From an uncultured Comamonadaceae bacterium (lineage in GTDB: Bacteria > Pseudomonadota > Gammaproteobacteria > Burkholderiales > Burkholderiaceae_C), in contig CALMOI010000036.1 of assembly GCA_937871735.1 (NCBI GenBank), positions 1 to 9,406 of the forward strand: 9,406 nucleotides of DNA, written 5' to 3'. A program made the position numbers and the translations under genes. The notes under the pieces are model-generated. The model worked only from the letters and a program-made list of their open reading frames with translations. It ran no database searches and had not been told where the DNA came from. This document shows positions 6,615-9,406 of the stretch, piece by piece. The first letter of the stretch is position 1; every line of letters begins with the position of its first letter.

Positions 6615-7580
6615 ATGCTGGCTGTCTTGCAAATTACGTTCCCATTTTTCGCGTTGGTGCTGTGCGGCTACTTGGCGGCGCGCCGCCGCTTGCTGGCGCT
6701 GGAGGCCATTCCCGGTCTGAACGGGTTCGTGCTGTTTTTTGCGCTGCCTTGCCTGCTGTACCGCTTTGGTGCGACCACGCCGATGGCTCAATTGCTGGAT
6801 GCGAGCGTGTTTTTCACCTGGCTGTTGTGCGCGCTGGTGGTCGTTGGCGTGGTGGTGACGGCCAGCCGCAACCCGCGCATTGGCTGGAACGATGCGTCTT
6901 TTGGCGCGTTGGTGGCGGCTTTTCCCAATACCGGTTTCATGGGCATGCCGCTGCTGGTGGCGCTGATGGGCGCGCAGGCAGCGGGGCCGGTGATCGTCAC
7001 CATCGTGGTCGATATGGTGATCACCTCGTCGCTGTGCATTGCGCTGTCGCGGCTGGACGGCGCGGGCCAACACGGCGTGGCCCATGCGGCACGGCAAGCC
7101 CTGAAAGGCGTGTTCCTCAACCCCATGCCGTGGGCGATTTTGCTGGGTGCTTTGAGTTCGGCGCTGGGGCTGACGTTGCCCGCCCCAGTATTCAAAACCG
7201 TGGCTTTGCTGGCCGATGCGGCGTCGCCCGTGGCGCTGTTCACCATTGGCGCGGTGCTGGCGCGTTCGCAGATGGTGCCCAGTCGCCACGCGCACCATCC
7301 GCTGCTGCTGCGCGACTATCTGCCGGTGGCGCTGGTCAAGTTGCTGGTGCATCCGCTGCTGGTGCTGCTGACAGCCAAGGTCTTCATGCTGCTGGGCGCG
7401 ACCATGAGTCCCTACACCCTGAGCGTGCTGGTGCTGGTGGCAGCGCTGCCCAGCGCCAGCAATGTGTCGCTGTTGGCGGAACGATTTGACGCGGACAACG
7501 GTCGTATCGCCCGGATCATCTTGATTTCCACTGCCGCTGCGTTCTTGACGTTTTCTGGCGCGGTGGCCTTGTTGCGGTGA
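6615..7580 (+). CDS. AEC-family (auxin efflux carrier-like) membrane transporter
   Basis: This 321-residue inner-membrane protein has about ten hydrophobic segments spread over its length, the usual size and layout of bacterial AEC/MleP-type transporters. The first half carries FPNTGFMGMPLL (103-114), the conserved Asn-x-Gly-Phe-x-Gly-x-Pro element of the family. The second half carries LPSASNVSLLAERF (278-291), the matching Pro-Ser-Ala-x-Asn element, consistent with two inverted halves. A polar loop near 148-160 (RLDGAGQHGVAHAARQ) separates the halves. Members export small organic anions such as malate or malonate, or are uncharacterised. The substrate cannot be read from this sequence, and the family name does not imply auxin transport. 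It is transcribed away from the lipoprotein operon. No strong ribosome site precedes ATG 6615. The toxin gene begins 45 bases after its stop. Confidence 0.88.
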   Translation: MLAVLQITFPFFALVLCGYLAARRRLLALEAIPGLNGFVLFFALPCLLYRFGATTPMAQLLDASVFFTWLLCALVVVGVVVTASRNPRIGWNDASFGALVAAFPNTGFMGMPLLVALMGAQAAGPVIVTIVVDMVITSSLCIALSRLDGAGQHGVAHAARQALKGVFLNPMPWAILLGALSSALGLTLPAPVFKTVALLADAASPVALFTIGAVLARSQMVPSRHAHHPLLLRDYLPVALVKLLVHPLLVLLTAKVFMLLGATMSPYTLSVLVLVAALPSASNVSLLAERFDADNGRIARIILISTAAAFLTFSGAVALLR

Positions 7581-7625
7581 AGGTGTGAGTCTGGGATTTA
7601 CCGTCCCATTGGATTAAGATGGCCC

Positions 7626-7967
7626 ATGCTCACCATTGCCGAACTGCCCGAATTCATCCGCGCTGCCGATAAGTTACTTTCTGAGGCTGAACGGCAAGAT
7701 GTGATTCGCTACTTGGCGCAACAACCCAAAGCAGGTGACTTGTTGGAGGGTACGGGTGGCGTGCGCAAGTTGCGCTGGGGGCGTGGTGGGCAAGGCAAGA
7801 GTGGCGGTGTGCGTGTCATCTATTACTTTCATGATGAGCAGATGCCGCTGTACCTCCTGACGTTGTTTGCCAAAGGAGACCAAGCCAATCTGTCCAAAGC
7901 CGAACGCAATGGCTTGGCTGTATTGGTTGACTTGCTGGTTTTGGCATGGAAAAGGAAACAAAGATGA
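7626..7967 (+). CDS. type II toxin, RelE/HigB-like
   Basis: This 113-residue protein belongs to the RelE/ParE superfamily, whose HigB/RelE branch cleaves mRNA on the ribosome and stalls growth when its antitoxin is lost. The family pattern is clear: GTGGVRKLRW (42-51), GGVRVIYYF (60-68), then LLTLFAKGDQANLSKAE (78-94), as in HigB-2-type toxins that are encoded with an HTH antitoxin. The C-terminus (about 95-113) is a little longer than in many relatives and ends in a basic stretch, KRKQR. The gene lies 45 bases after the transporter and shares four bases with the antitoxin gene. The toxin-first order is normal for HigBA and NadS-type pairs. The base composition of the pair is lower in GC than the flanking genes, which suits horizontal acquisition. 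Whether the pair is active is not visible from sequence. Confidence 0.87.
   Translation: MLTIAELPEFIRAADKLLSEAERQDVIRYLAQQPKAGDLLEGTGGVRKLRWGRGGQGKSGGVRVIYYFHDEQMPLYLLTLFAKGDQANLSKAERNGLAVLVDLLVLAWKRKQR
7952..7956 (+). promoter_or_regulatory. ribosome binding site of the antitoxin gene
   Basis: AAGGA lies inside the toxin's last codons, seven bases before ATG 7964. It supports that start, which overlaps the toxin stop as ATGA, over the in-frame ATG at 7946. Confidence 0.6.
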
Positions 7968-8251
7968 GTACTGCATTTGAGAGTATCCAGCGTGGCTTGC
8001 TAGAAGCTATCGCACACGCCGAGGGTCAATCTCCGCAAACCCGCGTCCACAGACCCCGTCCCGTGGACGTGAAGGCGCTGCGTTCCAAGGTTGGCATGAC
8101 GCAGGAGCAGTTCGCTTCACGCTTTGGATTTTCTACCGCCACCTTGCGCCACTGGGAGCGCGGTGATCGCATGCCACACGGCCCCGCCTTGGTCTTGCTG
8201 AACGTGATTGCGCACAACCCCAATGCTGTGATTGAGGCCTTGGCCGCCTGA
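7964..8251 (+). CDS. type II antitoxin, HTH XRE family (NadS/HigA-like)
   Basis: This 95-residue DNA-binding protein should neutralise the preceding toxin and repress the shared promoter. The N-terminal FESIQRGLLEAIAHAEG (5-21) and VHRPRPVDVKALRSK (28-42) are typical of the NadS-like group. A helix-turn-helix follows (about 37-68: LRSKVGMTQEQFASRFGFSTATLRHWERG), with TQEQFASRF as the first helices and STATLRHWERG as the recognition helix, then a C-terminal tail (GPALVLLNVIAHNPNAVIEAL). The start at 7964 is preferred because AAGGA lies seven bases upstream and the ATGA overlap with the toxin stop is the usual coupling arrangement. An upstream ATG (7946) would add six residues, MEKETK, that are not family-like. 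Because the DNA-binding antitoxin is made with the toxin, the operon is expected to be autoregulated. Confidence 0.88.
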   Translation: MSTAFESIQRGLLEAIAHAEGQSPQTRVHRPRPVDVKALRSKVGMTQEQFASRFGFSTATLRHWERGDRMPHGPALVLLNVIAHNPNAVIEALAA

Positions 8252-8266
8252 CTGGTTGCTGTGATG

Positions 8267-8284
8267 CTGGGCGCATCTGCCCAG
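8267..8284. terminator. 6-bp perfect hairpin after the antitoxin gene
   Basis: CTGGGC and GCCCAG form a perfect 6-bp stem with a 6-base loop, 15 bases beyond the antitoxin stop. No T-tract follows immediately (TTGATGGAACTTTTG), so it is a weak terminator candidate or an mRNA-stabilising hairpin. Confidence 0.3.
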
Positions 8285-8337
8285 TTGATGGAACTTTTGA
8301 CCTGCGTTTGTTACTGACTTTGATTCAGTCCACCACC

Positions 8338-8700
8338 ATGCACACACACCGTCTTCCTTTACTTTTCTTGTCTGCTGCCTTGCTCAGCGCCTGCGGGCTG
8401 CCCACGCCCGCCGTCCATGCCGAGCTGCGTGTGTCGGAAGCTGGCACCTATCTGCTCGATACCGTGCCTGTGGCGGCGGCGGCTTTGCCTGAGGTGCTCC
8501 AGGCGCGGCATGCGCAAGTGCCCACGCTGCTGGTGCAGGTGCGCGCCTCGCCCCACGCCAGCATGGAGTCGGTGCGGCTGGCGGTGGCGGCGGTCAAGTC
8601 GGCCCATGTGCGCTTGGCCTTTGCGGATGAAGTGCCTCAGTTACAGGCCGCCCTCTCGCCGCACATCACACAAAACTTGCAGCCGCCAGACACACCATGA
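8338..8700 (+). CDS. small lipoprotein with a lone ExbD/TolR-like periplasmic domain
   Basis: This 120-residue protein has a lipoprotein signal peptide (LFLSAALLSAC, lipobox LLSAC, lipidated Cys at 19). Residues 29-98 then resemble the periplasmic domain of ExbD/TolR: ELRVSEAGTYLLDTVPV, an amphipathic ALPEVLQAR helix, LLVQVRASPHASMESV where ExbD has its V.I.AD....Y..V strand and helix, and HVRLAFADE as the last strand. ExbD itself is anchored by one N-terminal transmembrane helix with a proton-path Asp. That helix is missing here and is replaced by the lipidation signal, so the protein cannot act as an ordinary motor stator. A plain signal peptide cut after AVHA (25-28) is an alternative reading. 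ATG 8338 is preferred because an extension to TTG 8308 would bury the signal peptide. A -35-like TTGACC at 8297 has only a poor -10 partner. No exbB or tolQ gene is nearby. It converges on the DUF779 gene with a 34-base gap. Confidence 0.72.
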   Translation: MHTHRLPLLFLSAALLSACGLPTPAVHAELRVSEAGTYLLDTVPVAAAALPEVLQARHAQVPTLLVQVRASPHASMESVRLAVAAVKSAHVRLAFADEVPQLQAALSPHITQNLQPPDTP

Positions 8701-8734
8701 CCGGCACGCCGGGCGGCCTGCGAGCGGCTGGCCT

Positions 8735-9097
8735 TCAAAACCCCAGCTCTTTGCATTCTTCGTCGGTGAACAGGCGTGAACGGGTGTGAAAGGCTTTGCC
8801 CTCCGGCCCTTCAAGTGAGAAGGTGCCGCCGCCGTGGCAGTCCAGCACGTCGATGATGAGCTGCGTGTGCTTCCAGTACTCGTACTGTGTCGTGCTCATG
8901 TAAAACGGGCAGCCGCCGATGTCGCCTAAATACACATCGCCCGCGCCGATGGTTAACTCACCGGGCAGGTAGCAGTTGGCCGCGCTGTTGTCGCAGCAGC
9001 CGCCAGATTGGTGAAAAAACAAATTCGGGCCGTATTTGCGCTGCAAAAACGCAATCAGCTCCAGCGTGGCGGGGGTGGCGATGACTTTCTCAACCAT
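8735..9097 (-). CDS. DUF779 family protein, associated with aldehyde dehydrogenase
   Basis: This small cytosolic protein of 120 residues belongs to DUF779. The hallmark block FFHQSGGCCDNSAANCY (27-43) is present with Cys34, Cys35 and Cys42. GDVYLGDIGGCPFY (53-66), QYEYWKHTQLIIDV (71-84) and GGTFSLEGPEGKAFHTRSRLFT (90-111) follow. The length is normal for the family. The Cys and His residues suggest metal or redox chemistry, but the biochemical role is not established to my knowledge. DUF779 genes commonly neighbour ExaC/AldB-type aldehyde dehydrogenases, and one ends 121 bases upstream here on the same strand, so a helper role in alcohol or aldehyde oxidation is inferred. ATG 9097 is chosen because GAGGAG sits seven bases upstream. 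A longer reading to 9148 would add 17 residues that do not resemble the family and would run into the terminator. Confidence 0.9.
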   Translation of the reverse strand: MVEKVIATPATLELIAFLQRKYGPNLFFHQSGGCCDNSAANCYLPGELTIGAGDVYLGDIGGCPFYMSTTQYEYWKHTQLIIDVLDCHGGGTFSLEGPEGKAFHTRSRLFTDEECKELGF

Positions 9098-9104
9098 GAT
9101 GTGT

Positions 9105-9110
9105 CTCCTC
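9105..9110 (-). promoter_or_regulatory. strong ribosome binding site of the DUF779 gene
   Basis: GAGGAG on the minus strand is followed by seven bases and then ATG at 9097. It is the best Shine-Dalgarno match in the window and fixes the start. Confidence 0.75.
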
Positions 9111-9149
9111 GTTGAGGTGGTGATGCTTGGGTGCGGTGAGTTGGGCATG

Positions 9150-9176
9150 AAAAAAGGGGAACGGTTCCCCGTTCCC
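9150..9176 (-). terminator. Rho-independent terminator after the aldehyde dehydrogenase gene
   Basis: On the minus strand GGGAACGG pairs perfectly with CCGTTCCC around a GGAA loop of the stable GNRA type. One C and then six Ts follow. The stem begins 42 bases after the dehydrogenase stop and lies upstream of the DUF779 start, so it separates the two genes. A 7-bp alternative fold, GGGGAAC with GTTCCCC, is also possible. Confidence 0.85.
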
Positions 9177-9218
9177 TTGTGTTGCGTCAGGCGTGAGCCG
9201 TCTTCGATCAGGTGCCGA

Positions 9219-9406
<188 letters not shown>

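Noticed and set aside
6423..7352. Minus-strand frame opposite the transporter (309 codons)
   Set aside because: It is Gln/Arg/His-rich shadow sequence that overlaps both the lipoprotein start and the membrane transporter.
7592..7620. Possible toxin promoter with -10 TAAGAT at 7615-7620
   Set aside because: The -35 (TGGGAT) matches only three of six positions, and the transcript start would fall on the ATG itself.
7946..7963. Earlier ATG of the antitoxin at 7946
   Set aside because: It adds six residues before the family-like start. The AAGGA site and the ATGA overlap point to 7964.
8701..8712. CCGGCACGCCGG inverted repeat between the converging genes
   Set aside because: The loop is too small for a good stem and no T-tract follows on either strand, so it is not called a terminator.
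9098..9148. Longer DUF779 reading from 9148
   Set aside because: The extra 17 residues do not fit the family, and GAGGAG is correctly placed for ATG 9097.

Overview
The window is GC-rich, densely coded DNA with short intergenic gaps. It reads as a chromosomal segment of a betaproteobacterium. Burkholderiales, probably Comamonadaceae, is my best guess from the Rep helicase, the ExaC/AldB-type aldehyde dehydrogenase tail, the DUF779 partner and the overall base and codon use. The family-level placement is inference. No rRNA, tRNA, CRISPR array or insertion sequence was seen, and no stretch over 300 bases lacks a gene.

Left part (1-6514), all on the minus strand and probably read as one or two operons. 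In transcription order these are a lipoprotein with a PDZ-like segment and what looks like a dead M48 peptidase domain (6514-5177), a secreted protein with three Cys-bracketed helical modules and a C-terminal array of eight MORN units (5166-3178), the Rep DNA helicase (3114-1000), and a short KdpD-like sensor histidine kinase cut by the window edge at its H-box (961 to beyond 1). The first two are separated by only 10 bases and are the least explained genes here. They look like a co-expressed envelope pair of unknown function.

Middle (6615-8251), plus strand. An AEC-family membrane transporter is divergent from the lipoprotein. It is followed by a toxin-first type II toxin-antitoxin pair: a RelE/HigB-like toxin and a NadS/HigA-like HTH antitoxin that overlap by ATGA. 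The pair is visibly less GC-rich than its surroundings, which fits mobile accessory DNA.

Right part (8338-9406). A small plus-strand lipoprotein consists of a single ExbD/TolR-like periplasmic domain with no transmembrane anchor. It converges on a minus-strand DUF779 gene, which lies downstream of the end of an ExaC/AldB/AcoD-type aldehyde dehydrogenase. A strong intrinsic terminator sits between the dehydrogenase and DUF779 although the two families are usually co-expressed partners, so the second gene probably depends on read-through or on its own promoter.

The best candidates for something undescribed are the pseudo-M48 lipoprotein with the Cys-module/MORN protein, and the lipoprotein form of the ExbD domain. 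Everything else belongs to known families.
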